Source of the DNA: Ruminiclostridium sufflavum DSM 19573
Lineage (GTDB): Bacteria > Bacillota > Clostridia > Acetivibrionales > DSM-1351
DNA length: 64,000 nt
Direction of reading: 5' to 3'
Assembly: GCF_003208175.1 (NCBI RefSeq)
Contig: NZ_QKMR01000014.1
Location: forward strand, 1-64,000
The first letter of the stretch is position 1, and each line of letters starts with the position of its first letter. Position numbers and translations under genes: made by a program. The notes under the pieces were generated by a model. It made no database searches. It had not been told where the DNA came from and worked only from the letters and a program-made list of their open reading frames with translations. Below are positions 56,662 to 64,000 of this stretch, piece by piece.

Positions 56662-57093
56662 ATGCTTGTACAACAGATTTCTGTTTTTTTGGAAAACAAA
56701 TCAGGACGTTTGGCAGAGGTAACCAAAACATTAGCTGAGAATAATATAGACATATGTGCATTATCAATAGCTGATACCACAGATTTTGGAATTCTCAGAC
56801 TTATTGTTAACAAGCCTAAAGAGGCTGAAGCCGCATTGAGTAAAAATGAGTTTACAGTCAGCTGTACTGATGTAATTGCAATTGCGGTGGAGGATAAGCC
56901 GGGAGGGCTTGCACGTGCATTGGAAGTATTGCAGAATAATTCCATCAGTATAGAATATATGTATGCTTTTGTAGGAAAGTTTGGAAATGAGGCCTTTGTT
57001 ATAATAAGAGCTGAAAATCCCGAAGCTGCTTTGGAAACTATCAAAAGCTGTGATATCAAAATTGTACCAAGTGATAAAATATATTGTAAATAA
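56662..57093 (+). CDS. Tandem ACT-domain regulatory protein
   Basis: The 143-residue protein has two ACT domains: about 1-68 (QQISVFLENKSGRLAEVTKT) and about 69-143 (VIAIAVEDKPGGLARALEVL). Such proteins sit beside paaK/ior in many anaerobes and are thought to bind amino acids, probably aromatic ones. Here it may sense the aromatic amino acid supply. AGGAGG lies before the ATG. It is the last gene of the unit starting at 50656. Confidence 0.88.
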   Translation: MLVQQISVFLENKSGRLAEVTKTLAENNIDICALSIADTTDFGILRLIVNKPKEAEAALSKNEFTVSCTDVIAIAVEDKPGGLARALEVLQNNSISIEYMYAFVGKFGNEAFVIIRAENPEAALETIKSCDIKIVPSDKIYCK

Positions 57094-57136
57094 CGATATA
57101 CTTTTTTGGGGAAAATTAGAAATATTTGTTTTATGA

Positions 57137-57228
57137 TGCTGCAATGTAAGTGAATTATCCAGCCTTCCCGTTTGAGCCTTTATGGATTTTTTTGAGAGGG
57201 AACTGAGCTGATTGCTTACATTGCAGTA
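57137..57228. other. Structured RNA-like element after the ACT gene
   Basis: Nested stems: CTGCAATGTAAG (57139-57150) with CTTACATTGCAG (57215-57226), then CAGC/GCTG, then TTCCC/GGGAA. No T run follows, so it is not a simple terminator. No known RNA family is recognised. Confidence 0.5.
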
Positions 57229-57503
57229 TTTTATGCAGAAGCTGAAAGTCTTTAATAATAGTATTAAAAAAATATTTGCTTAATTCACATATTATGGTAT
57301 AATTTTATCAATGGCTTCATGTTTCTCCTGAGTAATTCCTGTCAAAAACGTAATCAATGTTTATCTGCGGTTTTAATTCTAAAATATTAAAAATGAATAA
57401 GTATTTAACGGATTTAGTATTACTATTTTTACTGTGTATTGATATAATAGTAAGGATATATTTATAACGGTTTATTTACCGCAGATTATATTAGCCTGCT
57501 AAG

Positions 57504-57568
57504 AGTCTAATTACAGCCTATCGCCTTTCAAGCGGCGGTAATTGACTTTTGGAGGCTTTAGCCGATAG
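57504..57568. repeat. Dispersed repeat family 1, rearranged fragment before cinA
   Basis: It contains GAGTCTAATTACAGCCTATC on the left and GGCGGTAATTGACTTTTGG followed by GGCTTTAGCCGATAG, that is, a right end and a reversed left end. The stretch 57229-57503 before it is A+T-rich with nothing recognised. Confidence 0.5.
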
Positions 57569-57598
57569 AAAAAATCTGATTATGGAGGACAGAATAAT

Positions 57599-58840
57599 AT
57601 GAAAGCAGAAATACTGGCAGTTGGAACAGAGCTTTTGATGGGGCAGATTGCAAACACAAATGCTCAATATATATCTTCAAAATTACCGGAGGTTGGCTTG
57701 GGTGTATATTACCACAGTGTTGTCGGAGATAATCCGGACAGATTGCAGGAAAGCTTGAAGCTGGCATTGGAAAGATGTGATGTTGTTATTACAACAGGAG
57801 GTCTGGGGCCTACACAGGATGATTTAACCAAAGAGACAATTGCTCGAGCTTTTGGTAAAAAACTTGTTTTGCATGAGGAGAGTCTTAATGACATTAAAAG
57901 CTTTTTTATCAGAGTAGGACGACAAATGACTTCCAATAACGAAAAGCAGGCATACATGCCGGAGGGCTGCATAATACTGGAAAATAATAACGGAACAGCT
58001 CCGGGATGTATTATTGAGGAGGGTTCAAAAACTGTCATTATGCTGCCCGGCCCGCCGTCCGAAATGAAGCCCATGTTTGATGAAGCCGTGATGCCTTACT
58101 TTAAGAAAAAAAGTAAATTTTTAATCGAATCCAGATTTTTAAGAGTTTTTGGTATCGGCGAGTCTGCTATGGAAACGCTTATTATGGACTTAATAGATGG
58201 ACAGCTAAACCCAACAATTGCAACTTATGCAAAGGAAGGCGAGGTTACGTTAAGAGTATCGGCTAAAATAAAAGACGGTGAAAGTGCTGATAGCATTTTA
58301 AATCCGGTTATCAATGAAATTAAGGAGAGAACGGGTGAATGCCTGTATTCCGACGCTGATCAAAACCTTGACGAAGTAGCCGCTAAACTTCTTATAGAAA
58401 AAAATATTACTATAGCTGCCGCAGAATCTTGTACCGGCGGGCTTATTTCAGAGATGCTTACAAATATTCCGGGGATATCCAAGGTATTTATTGGAGGCGC
58501 GGTAACCTATTCAAATGAATCAAAATCAGAGCTTCTTGGAGTAAAAAAGGAAACATTGCAGAAATATGGAGCTGTAAGCTGTCAAACAGCTGCTGAAATG
58601 GCAGAGGGAATAAGAAAAAGGTTAAATACGGATATCAGCGTATCTGTTACCGGAATAGCGGGACCTGACGGAGGAACAGCCGAAAAACCGGTTGGACTTG
58701 TATATATAGGGCTTTCCTCTGAAAAGGGTACAATTACAAAAGAACTGAGGCTATCCGGAAACAGAAAGAGAATTCGTAATGTTACGGCGCTAAATGTTTT
58801 TGACATTATCAGAAGACATGTTATGGGATTAGAAAATTAA
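57599..58840 (+). CDS. cinA: CinA: competence/damage-inducible protein with nicotinamide-nucleotide amidase domain
   Basis: The 413-residue two-domain protein. The N-terminal molybdopterin-binding-like domain (about 1-170) has [33 protein letters not shown] and [11 protein letters not shown]. The C-terminal amidase domain (about 255-410) has [32 protein letters not shown] and [17 protein letters not shown]. The amidase recycles pyridine nucleotides. cinA and recA are neighbours in many Firmicutes; here murJ lies between them. GGAGG precedes the ATG. Confidence 0.95.
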   Translation: MKAEILAVGTELLMGQIANTNAQYISSKLPEVGLGVYYHSVVGDNPDRLQESLKLALERCDVVITTGGLGPTQDDLTKETIARAFGKKLVLHEESLNDIKSFFIRVGRQMTSNNEKQAYMPEGCIILENNNGTAPGCIIEEGSKTVIMLPGPPSEMKPMFDEAVMPYFKKKSKFLIESRFLRVFGIGESAMETLIMDLIDGQLNPTIATYAKEGEVTLRVSAKIKDGESADSILNPVINEIKERTGECLYSDADQNLDEVAAKLLIEKNITIAAAESCTGGLISEMLTNIPGISKVFIGGAVTYSNESKSELLGVKKETLQKYGAVSCQTAAEMAEGIRKRLNTDISVSVTGIAGPDGGTAEKPVGLVYIGLSSEKGTITKELRLSGNRKRIRNVTALNVFDIIRRHVMGLEN

Positions 58841-58907
58841 TTTAATCTGGACATGCAAAATAAGCATAGGATAAAGACTGCGTAATTGTAGTCAGGGGGT
58901 AATAAAA

Positions 58908-60518
58908 TTGGAAGCTAAAAATAAAAAATTGACAGGTGCCGCTATAATTGTAATGTCATCTATGATTGTCAGCAGAATTACCGGTTATCTTAGAACTATA
59001 CTGATTAATAATTTGCTTACGGCATCACAATCGGATTCTCTTCTGGCTGCTTTTAAGACTACCGATTTAATGTACAATTTATTGATTGGCGGTGCTATAT
59101 CCGCTGCATTAATACCGGTATTATCGGGATATCTTGCAAAGGATGAGGAGGAGGATGGCTGGAAAGCAGTCGGTACTTTTATAAATGTTATATTTATTGC
59201 AATGATTATTCTTTGCATTTTGGGGGTTATTTTTGCACCGTGGGTCGTATCTATGACCGCTGCGGGATTTCAGGGACAAAAGAGGGAACTGACAATACAA
59301 TTAACCAGAATTCTTTTCCCGTCGGTTGCTTTTATGATGCTGGCAGGCCTGACAAACGGCGTGCTGAATTCATATCAGCGCTTTGCGGCTGCTGCATACG
59401 GGCCTTCAATATACAATCTGGGTGTTGCCCTCAGTATTTTTGCATTGAGCCGGTACGGAGTCAGATATGTTGCCTTCGGGGTACTTACAAGTGCCGTTAT
59501 ATATTTGATAATACAGGTTTCCTTTGCAATTCCGAATCTACGGCATTACAAGCCTAGAATTTTTTGGCAGCATTCCGGCTTCAGAAGACTATTCAAGCTT
59601 GCTATTCCGTCACTGGCGGCATCAGCTATTATTCAGATAAATATTTTAATTACGCAGAATTATATTTCGCTGTTTAAGCTTGATGGAGGCGTGACTGCCT
59701 ATGCAAATGCAAATGATTTGTGGCAGCTGCCTTACGGGATTTTTGCCATGGGCTTGGGAACTGCACTGCTTCCAACTTTATCAGAGAAGCTTGCATTAAA
59801 AAAAGTGGACGAGTTTAAAGAAATTTTAAATAATGCGTTTAAAACAGTCCTTTATTTGATAATACCATCTGCAATAGCCTTTGTTATTCTTGCAAATCCT
59901 TTAATAAGCGTTGTTTACAAATGGTCTCAGAAAATTGACGGCGAAAGAATAGTATTAGCCGGATTTATTTTGATTATGTTTACTGCGGCAATGATAGCCC
60001 AGTCTATGTTGGCGATTCTTACAAGAGCCTTTTATGCAAATAATGATACTAAAACGCCGCTGTTTATTGGAATTTTTACAATGCTGCTGAATCTGATTTT
60101 TTGTACGATATTCTATCATACTACGGATATAACTCATTTGGGTCCTGCGGGGATGGCCTTGTCATATTCTTTGATTAGCGTTGTTTATATGATTATAATG
60201 ATGTACATTATATCAAAAAAAATGAAGGGTATGCAGTGGAAGGAACTGGGGAAATATTCCGGAAGGCTGCTTGTATCCGCATTTGTAATGGGAATTGTAC
60301 TTTTTCTTTTAAACAGGGTAATTCCGTTGGATTTCACTCAGAGGTTTGATTTACATTCCAAGGTGGTTGAAATATTGGCTTTGGGTATAGAAATTGTGCT
60401 GGGAGCTCTCATTTACTTTGGAGGAACTATGCTTTTAAAGGTGAATGAGGCTGTAGTTATTAAAGACAAGCTGTTTGCTATTTTAAAGAAAGTTCTAAGA
60501 AAGGTTAAGAGAGCTTAG
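58908..60518 (+). CDS. murJ: Lipid II flippase MurJ
   Basis: The 536-residue MOP-superfamily membrane protein has about 14 membrane segments. The start is typical of MurJ/MviN: AAIIVMSSMIVSRITGYLRT, SDSLLAAFKTTDLMYNLLIG and GAISAALIPVLS. Later motifs are YANANDLWQLPYGIFAMGLG and TALLPTLSE. It moves lipid-linked peptidoglycan precursors across the membrane. The start is TTG 58908, with AGGGGG upstream. It follows cinA by 67 bases and precedes recA, which has its own promoter. Confidence 0.94.
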   Translation: MEAKNKKLTGAAIIVMSSMIVSRITGYLRTILINNLLTASQSDSLLAAFKTTDLMYNLLIGGAISAALIPVLSGYLAKDEEEDGWKAVGTFINVIFIAMIILCILGVIFAPWVVSMTAAGFQGQKRELTIQLTRILFPSVAFMMLAGLTNGVLNSYQRFAAAAYGPSIYNLGVALSIFALSRYGVRYVAFGVLTSAVIYLIIQVSFAIPNLRHYKPRIFWQHSGFRRLFKLAIPSLAASAIIQINILITQNYISLFKLDGGVTAYANANDLWQLPYGIFAMGLGTALLPTLSEKLALKKVDEFKEILNNAFKTVLYLIIPSAIAFVILANPLISVVYKWSQKIDGERIVLAGFILIMFTAAMIAQSMLAILTRAFYANNDTKTPLFIGIFTMLLNLIFCTIFYHTTDITHLGPAGMALSYSLISVVYMIIMMYIISKKMKGMQWKELGKYSGRLLVSAFVMGIVLFLLNRVIPLDFTQRFDLHSKVVEILALGIEIVLGALIYFGGTMLLKVNEAVVIKDKLFAILKKVLRKVKRA

Positions 60519-60539
60519 ATTTAAATATTAAATTTAGTA

Positions 60540-60568
60540 TTGACTGCAAAATAAAAAAGCTATATAAT
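60540..60568 (+). promoter_or_regulatory. Promoter of recA
   Basis: TTGACT, 17 bases, TATAAT. The SOS operator begins nine bases after the -10 box, so LexA binding there would block transcription. Confidence 0.85.
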
Positions 60569-60575
60569 TTTAAAT

Positions 60576-60590
60576 AGAACAAATGTTCGA
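60576..60590. promoter_or_regulatory. SOS (LexA/DinR) operator of recA
   Basis: AGAACAAATGTTCGA contains the palindrome GAAC-N4-GTTC of the Firmicute SOS box. It lies between the -10 box and the recA ribosome binding site. lexA itself is not in the window. Confidence 0.88.
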
Positions 60591-60611
60591 TATTAACGAG
60601 GAGGAAATCTC

Positions 60612-61664
60612 ATGTTAGAAAAGAAAAAAGCGTTAGAAATGGCTCTGGGCCAGATTGAAAAACAATTTGGAAAAGGTTCTGTTATGAAATTAGGAGAAAA
60701 TGCACATATGAATGTTGAGTTTATTCCGACAGGTTCAATAAGCCTTGATATTGCACTTGGAATTGGCGGAGTCCCAAGAGGGAGAATTGTTGAGATTTAC
60801 GGACCCGAATCCTCAGGTAAGACAACAGTTGCTCTCCACATGATTGCAGAAGCTCAGAAGATGGGCGGAGAGGCTGCTTTCATTGATGCGGAACATGCGC
60901 TTGATCCCAAGTATGCCAGAACCCTTGGAGTTGATATAGATAATTTGATAGTATCCCAACCGGATACGGGCGAGCAGGCGTTAGAGATTACAGAAGCACT
61001 TGTCAGAAGCGGAGCTATAGACATTATTGTTGTTGACTCGGTTGCAGCGCTGGTTCCTAAAGCAGAGATAGACGGTGAAATGGGAGACACTCATGTTGGA
61101 TTGCAGGCAAGACTTATGTCCCAGGCACTTCGCAAGCTGGCCGGCATAATAAGCAAGTCCAGAACTACTGCTATATTCATTAACCAGCTTCGTGAAAAGG
61201 TTGGTGTTATGTTCGGAAATCCTGAGGTTACACCGGGAGGCCGAGCTTTAAAATTCTATTCCTCTGTTCGGCTTGACGTAAGAAGAATAGAATCGATAAA
61301 GCAGGGAAATGAGGTAATAGGAAACAGAACCAGAGTAAAAGTAGTAAAGAACAAAATCGCACCGCCGTTTAAAGAAGCGGAGTTTGATATTGTTTATGGA
61401 GAAGGTATATCAAAAGTAGGAAGTATTCTTGATATTGCTGTAAACATGGAGATAGTTAACAAAAGCGGGGCATGGTTTTCCTATAATGGTCAGCGTATAG
61501 GGCAGGGCAGAGAGAATTCAAAGCAATATTTAAAAGAGAATTCCGCCCTCTGTGCAGAAATTGAAAAATTGGTAAGAAGTAATTTCTCATCTGAAGCTGT
61601 GCAGGCTGAGCATACAAATGCAGAAGAGGATGAAGATTTTAATGAAAATGATGATGCAAAATAA
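60612..61664 (+). CDS. recA: Recombinase RecA
   Basis: The 350-residue strand-exchange protein. Walker A is GPESSGKTT at residues 64-72, Walker B lies in [14 protein letters not shown], and the DNA-binding loops are near [20 protein letters not shown] and [16 protein letters not shown]. The acidic C-terminal tail (about 330-350) is typical. It drives homologous repair and activates LexA self-cleavage. It has its own promoter and SOS operator. GAGGAGG lies before the ATG. recX follows after a repeat copy. Confidence 0.98.
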   Translation: MLEKKKALEMALGQIEKQFGKGSVMKLGENAHMNVEFIPTGSISLDIALGIGGVPRGRIVEIYGPESSGKTTVALHMIAEAQKMGGEAAFIDAEHALDPKYARTLGVDIDNLIVSQPDTGEQALEITEALVRSGAIDIIVVDSVAALVPKAEIDGEMGDTHVGLQARLMSQALRKLAGIISKSRTTAIFINQLREKVGVMFGNPEVTPGGRALKFYSSVRLDVRRIESIKQGNEVIGNRTRVKVVKNKIAPPFKEAEFDIVYGEGISKVGSILDIAVNMEIVNKSGAWFSYNGQRIGQGRENSKQYLKENSALCAEIEKLVRSNFSSEAVQAEHTNAEEDEDFNENDDAK

Positions 61665-61688
61665 TAAAATCAACTACCTTGACTTTAG

Positions 61689-61857
61689 TCAGCTATGATG
61701 ACTTTAGTCAGCTGATATCGGCTGAAGGCCTCCTGAAGTAAAAAGCATTCACCCCAAACTGTGTTGAAAATCAGCTTTAAAGTAATACTCACCTGAAAAA
61801 CGATACATAGCGACCGGATATTTTATTGCTCGAAGGCTTTCAAACGTAATTGACCTT
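61689..61857 (+). repeat. Dispersed repeat family 1, 169-bp copy between recA and recX
   Basis: It carries GACTTTAGTCAGCTGATATC and GGCTGAAGGCCTCCTGAAG at the left, CCCCAAACTGTGTTGAAAAT in the middle, and GAAGGCTTTCAAACGTAATT then GACC at the right, in the same order as the copy at 45093. The left end is duplicated (two TGACTTTAGTCAGCT stretches). It lies in the roughly 370-base recA-recX gap. Confidence 0.75.
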
Positions 61858-62036
61858 GGTAAATTAGGTCTGAAGGTATTTGCGCTATAATCAAGAGAAT
61901 ACATATATAATATGCATATCGTTTTTTGGCAGGTTATGCTTTCGAGCTGCTTTTTTACGCTAAATAAGCGGTGATACAGTAAGTTAAAAAGTCTTGAAAG
62001 ACTGCTGGCTTTGCCGGAAGATTACAGGAGGTTATT

Positions 62037-62675
62037 TTGGTTATTACATCTGTTGAAGTTAATAAAAATATTGCATCAATGGCTAAAGTGTACGTAGATG
62101 ATAATATTTATTTTTGTCTGCCTCAAAAAAGAATTAAAGCATTAGAATTATATGAAGGTAAGAATATTACACCGGAGACTTTGGAGTTTATAATGACTTA
62201 TGAGGTAACCGATGCTGCAAAATGTACCGCTGTTAAATATATTGCCGCAAGGCTCAGAACATCATACGAAGTAGGGCAAAAGCTTCTTGAGCTGGGCTAT
62301 GAGGAAGAAACCCTTGATAAGGTGATACAAAGTTTAACTGAGATAGATTATATAAATGACTGCAGATATTGTGTTAAATATATTTCTGAGAAAACAAAGC
62401 TTCAGCCGAAATCTGCAAAAATGTTATCAATGGAACTAAGCCATAGAGGAATATCTGATGATATTATCAGCAAGGCATTTGAAGAAATAAATTTAGACGA
62501 GGACGATATTGCTCTAAACCTTATAAAAAAGAAATTTTCAAAAATTACTTCTTTTGACGAAAAAACTATACAGAAAATGAAAACCTTTCTTGCCGGTCGA
62601 GGCTTCAGCTATCAGCAAATATCAAGAGCAGTAAGTGCATTTATTCCCGACTATGATAATTGGGAGAATTACTGA
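62037..62675 (+). CDS. recX: Regulatory protein RecX
   Basis: The 212-residue helical protein of the RecX family binds RecA filaments and limits their activity. Typical repeats: KYIAARLRTSYEVGQKLLEL, VIQSLTEIDYINDCRYCVKY and LSMELSHRGISDDIISKAF. The N-terminal ~55 residues form the usual beta-rich part. The start is TTG 62037, with AGGAGG five bases before it. It lies 370 bases after recA with a repeat between, so the two may be transcribed together or apart. Confidence 0.9.
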   Translation: MVITSVEVNKNIASMAKVYVDDNIYFCLPQKRIKALELYEGKNITPETLEFIMTYEVTDAAKCTAVKYIAARLRTSYEVGQKLLELGYEEETLDKVIQSLTEIDYINDCRYCVKYISEKTKLQPKSAKMLSMELSHRGISDDIISKAFEEINLDEDDIALNLIKKKFSKITSFDEKTIQKMKTFLAGRGFSYQQISRAVSAFIPDYDNWENY

Positions 62676-62754
62676 AGCTCACAGTAAATTAATTACAATT
62701 CCAGTCATGCATGAAAAATTTTTAGCCATTTATAAAAATTATTATATTAATTTA

Positions 62755-62783
62755 TTGACAATTTATTAATATTGTTAAATAAT
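62755..62783 (+). promoter_or_regulatory. Possible promoter of rimO
   Basis: TTGACA, 17 bases, AATAAT in the roughly 290-base A+T-rich gap between recX and rimO. The -35 box is perfect. The distance to the start (about 180 bases) is long, and nothing else is recognised in the gap. Confidence 0.45.
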
Positions 62784-62965
62784 TTTTATTAGAGTTTCAC
62801 ATATTTATAAAGGATTATTTCCGGTAAGATTTTATTATGAATCTTTTGGATAATTCTTGCAGAGCTTTATTATAAAGATTTAGGCTATTATTTTTAGTAT
62901 GCATATTTAATTTGTCAAGCAGTAATAATTATATTTATGCAAAAATATATTCAAGGAGAGTAATT

Positions 62966-64000
62966 GTGAGCAAAAAAATTGGCATTGTTTCCTTAGGATG
63001 CCCCAAAAATTTAGTAGATAGTGAAATAATGCTTGGTCTGCTGTCAAATGCAAATTATGAGATTGTCAATGAGAAAGCAAATGCAGATATTTTGATAGTC
63101 AACACTTGCGGATTTATCGAATCTGCCCAGCAAGAATCTATAAATACTATTTTAGAAATGGCAGAGGAAAAGAAAAGAAGATGTGAAGTATTAATAGTCA
63201 CAGGCTGTATGGCTGAAAGGTATAAAGAAAAGATTTTAGAGCAGATACCTGAAGTTGACGCAGTGCTTGGCACGGGAAATTATAAGGAAATAGCGGATGT
63301 TATAAATTTGGCATATAAGGGTGAAAGGACTGTTTCTTACGGAAAATTTGAAGAAACGGATTATCTTGATGAAAGACGTATAATTTCTTCCGAAAGTCAC
63401 TCGGTTTATTTAAAAATATCAGAGGGCTGTGATAATAGATGCACATATTGTATTATCCCATATTTAAGGGGTAAATACAGAAGCAGAAAGATTGAATCCT
63501 TAGTCAAGGAAGCTGAGCTTTTAGCGCAGAAGGGAGCTAAGGAGATTATATTGGTAGCTCAGGACACGACCAGATATGGAATTGATCTATACGGTAAAAA
63601 AATGCTGACTGAGCTGATACAAAAGCTATCAAAAATTTCAGGTGTTGAGTGGATTAGGTTGTTATACTGTTATCCTGAGGAAATTGATGACCTGCTTATT
63701 GAAGAAATTGCTTCTAATCCAAAGGTATGCAAGTATATGGATATTCCTGTCCAGCATGCTTCTGACAGTATTCTCAAGCTTATGGGCCGTCGAGGCAATA
63801 TTTCCGAAATTCATACAGTTTTAACTAAGCTTAGGGAAAGGGTTAAAGGTATAGCTATCAGAACAACTATGATAGTAGGCTTTCCGGGTGAAACAGAGGA
63901 GGACTTTGAACAATTGACGGCTTTTGCGGAACAGTTTAAGTTTGACAAATTGGGTGTTTTTACTTATTCAAAAGAAGAGGGTACACCTGCCGCAAAAATG
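62966..64000 (+). CDS. rimO: Ribosomal protein S12 methylthiotransferase RimO (3' end outside window)
   Basis: The first 345 residues of a radical SAM methylthiotransferase, running off the window. The N-terminal cluster Cys are C12 (SLGCPKNLVD), C48 (NTCGF) and C81 (TGCMAER). The radical SAM Cys are C155, C159 and C162 (GCDNRCTYC). The GCPKNLVDSE start and LYCYPEE point to RimO rather than MiaB. It adds a methylthio group to an Asp of ribosomal protein S12. The start is GTG 62966, with AAGGAGAG upstream. Confidence 0.95.
   Translation, partial: MSKKIGIVSLGCPKNLVDSEIMLGLLSNANYEIVNEKANADILIVNTCGFIESAQQESINTILEMAEEKKRRCEVLIVTGCMAERYKEKILEQIPEVDAVLGTGNYKEIADVINLAYKGERTVSYGKFEETDYLDERRIISSESHSVYLKISEGCDNRCTYCIIPYLRGKYRSRKIESLVKEAELLAQKGAKEIILVAQDTTRYGIDLYGKKMLTELIQKLSKISGVEWIRLLYCYPEEIDDLLIEEIASNPKVCKYMDIPVQHASDSILKLMGRRGNISEIHTVLTKLRERVKGIAIRTTMIVGFPGETEEDFEQLTAFAEQFKFDKLGVFTYSKEEGTPAAKM

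Overview
The window looks like the chromosome of an anaerobic, spore-forming, low-G+C Firmicute of the Ruminiclostridium / Clostridium cellulolyticum type. I infer this from the A+T-rich sequence with strong AGGAGG ribosome binding sites, the SCIFF peptide and its radical SAM maturase beside queA-tgt-yajC-secDF, a dnaG-sigA operon, a SpoIID-family protein, a CotJC relative, indolepyruvate:ferredoxin oxidoreductase, and frequent TTG/GTG starts. The species is not proven.

Layout. 1-4446: 3' part of a non-ribosomal peptide synthetase (NRPS) with a scrambled, partly deleted module. 4841-6929: an ECF sigma / anti-sigma pair and a DUF4180 gene, visibly richer in G+C. 7369-9112: a large serine recombinase with a small overlapping gene. 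9790-13015: an ElaA-type acetyltransferase, a 5'-truncated cotJC, a small DUF486 membrane protein, tRNA-Leu and a YesL-like protein. 13247-19354: lysine/aspartate genes (dapA-dapB-ACT protein behind a lysine riboswitch; lysC on its own) around a secreted SpoIID-domain protein. 19947-28092: queA, tgt, yajC, a TIGR04086 membrane protein, scfA (46 aa, easily missed), scfB, a gamma-carbonic-anhydrase-like protein, secD and secF. 28839-33250: a small DUF6514-like gene, dnaG-sigA, tRNA-Asn and a CAT-anticodon tRNA. 33789-38678: trmK, a Nif3-like protein, RNase P RNA and a run of small enzymes. 39378-50421: a phosphoesterase, an XPD-like helicase with a nuclease domain, a UvrD-like helicase, yqeG, aroE, a ComFB-like protein, an LCP protein and two unknown genes. 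50656-57093: aryl-/acyl-CoA metabolism (acyl-CoA ligase, iorA, iorB, paaK, ACT protein). 57599-64000: cinA, murJ, recA, recX and the start of rimO.

How parts work together. Lysine synthesis is controlled by a riboswitch whose operon also carries a free aspartokinase-beta-like ACT protein. The ior/paaK block should convert aryl-pyruvates to aryl-acetyl-CoA and aryl-acetates. recA has a LexA-type operator, and a near-identical site lies before the helicase pair.

The least explained content is non-coding. (1) A dispersed intergenic repeat has ends reading AAAGTCAATTACTATCGGC and GTAATTGACTTT. It occurs in about a dozen full, shortened, inverted or rearranged copies, often within a few bases of a stop codon. 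(2) A second element ends in a hairpin plus GGAGGTTATT, so that it carries the ribosome binding site. It precedes four unrelated genes, its hairpin arms change together, and it is tandemly repeated (97, 92 and 92 bp steps) in front of iorB. I did not find a CRISPR array, a complete insertion sequence or a prophage.
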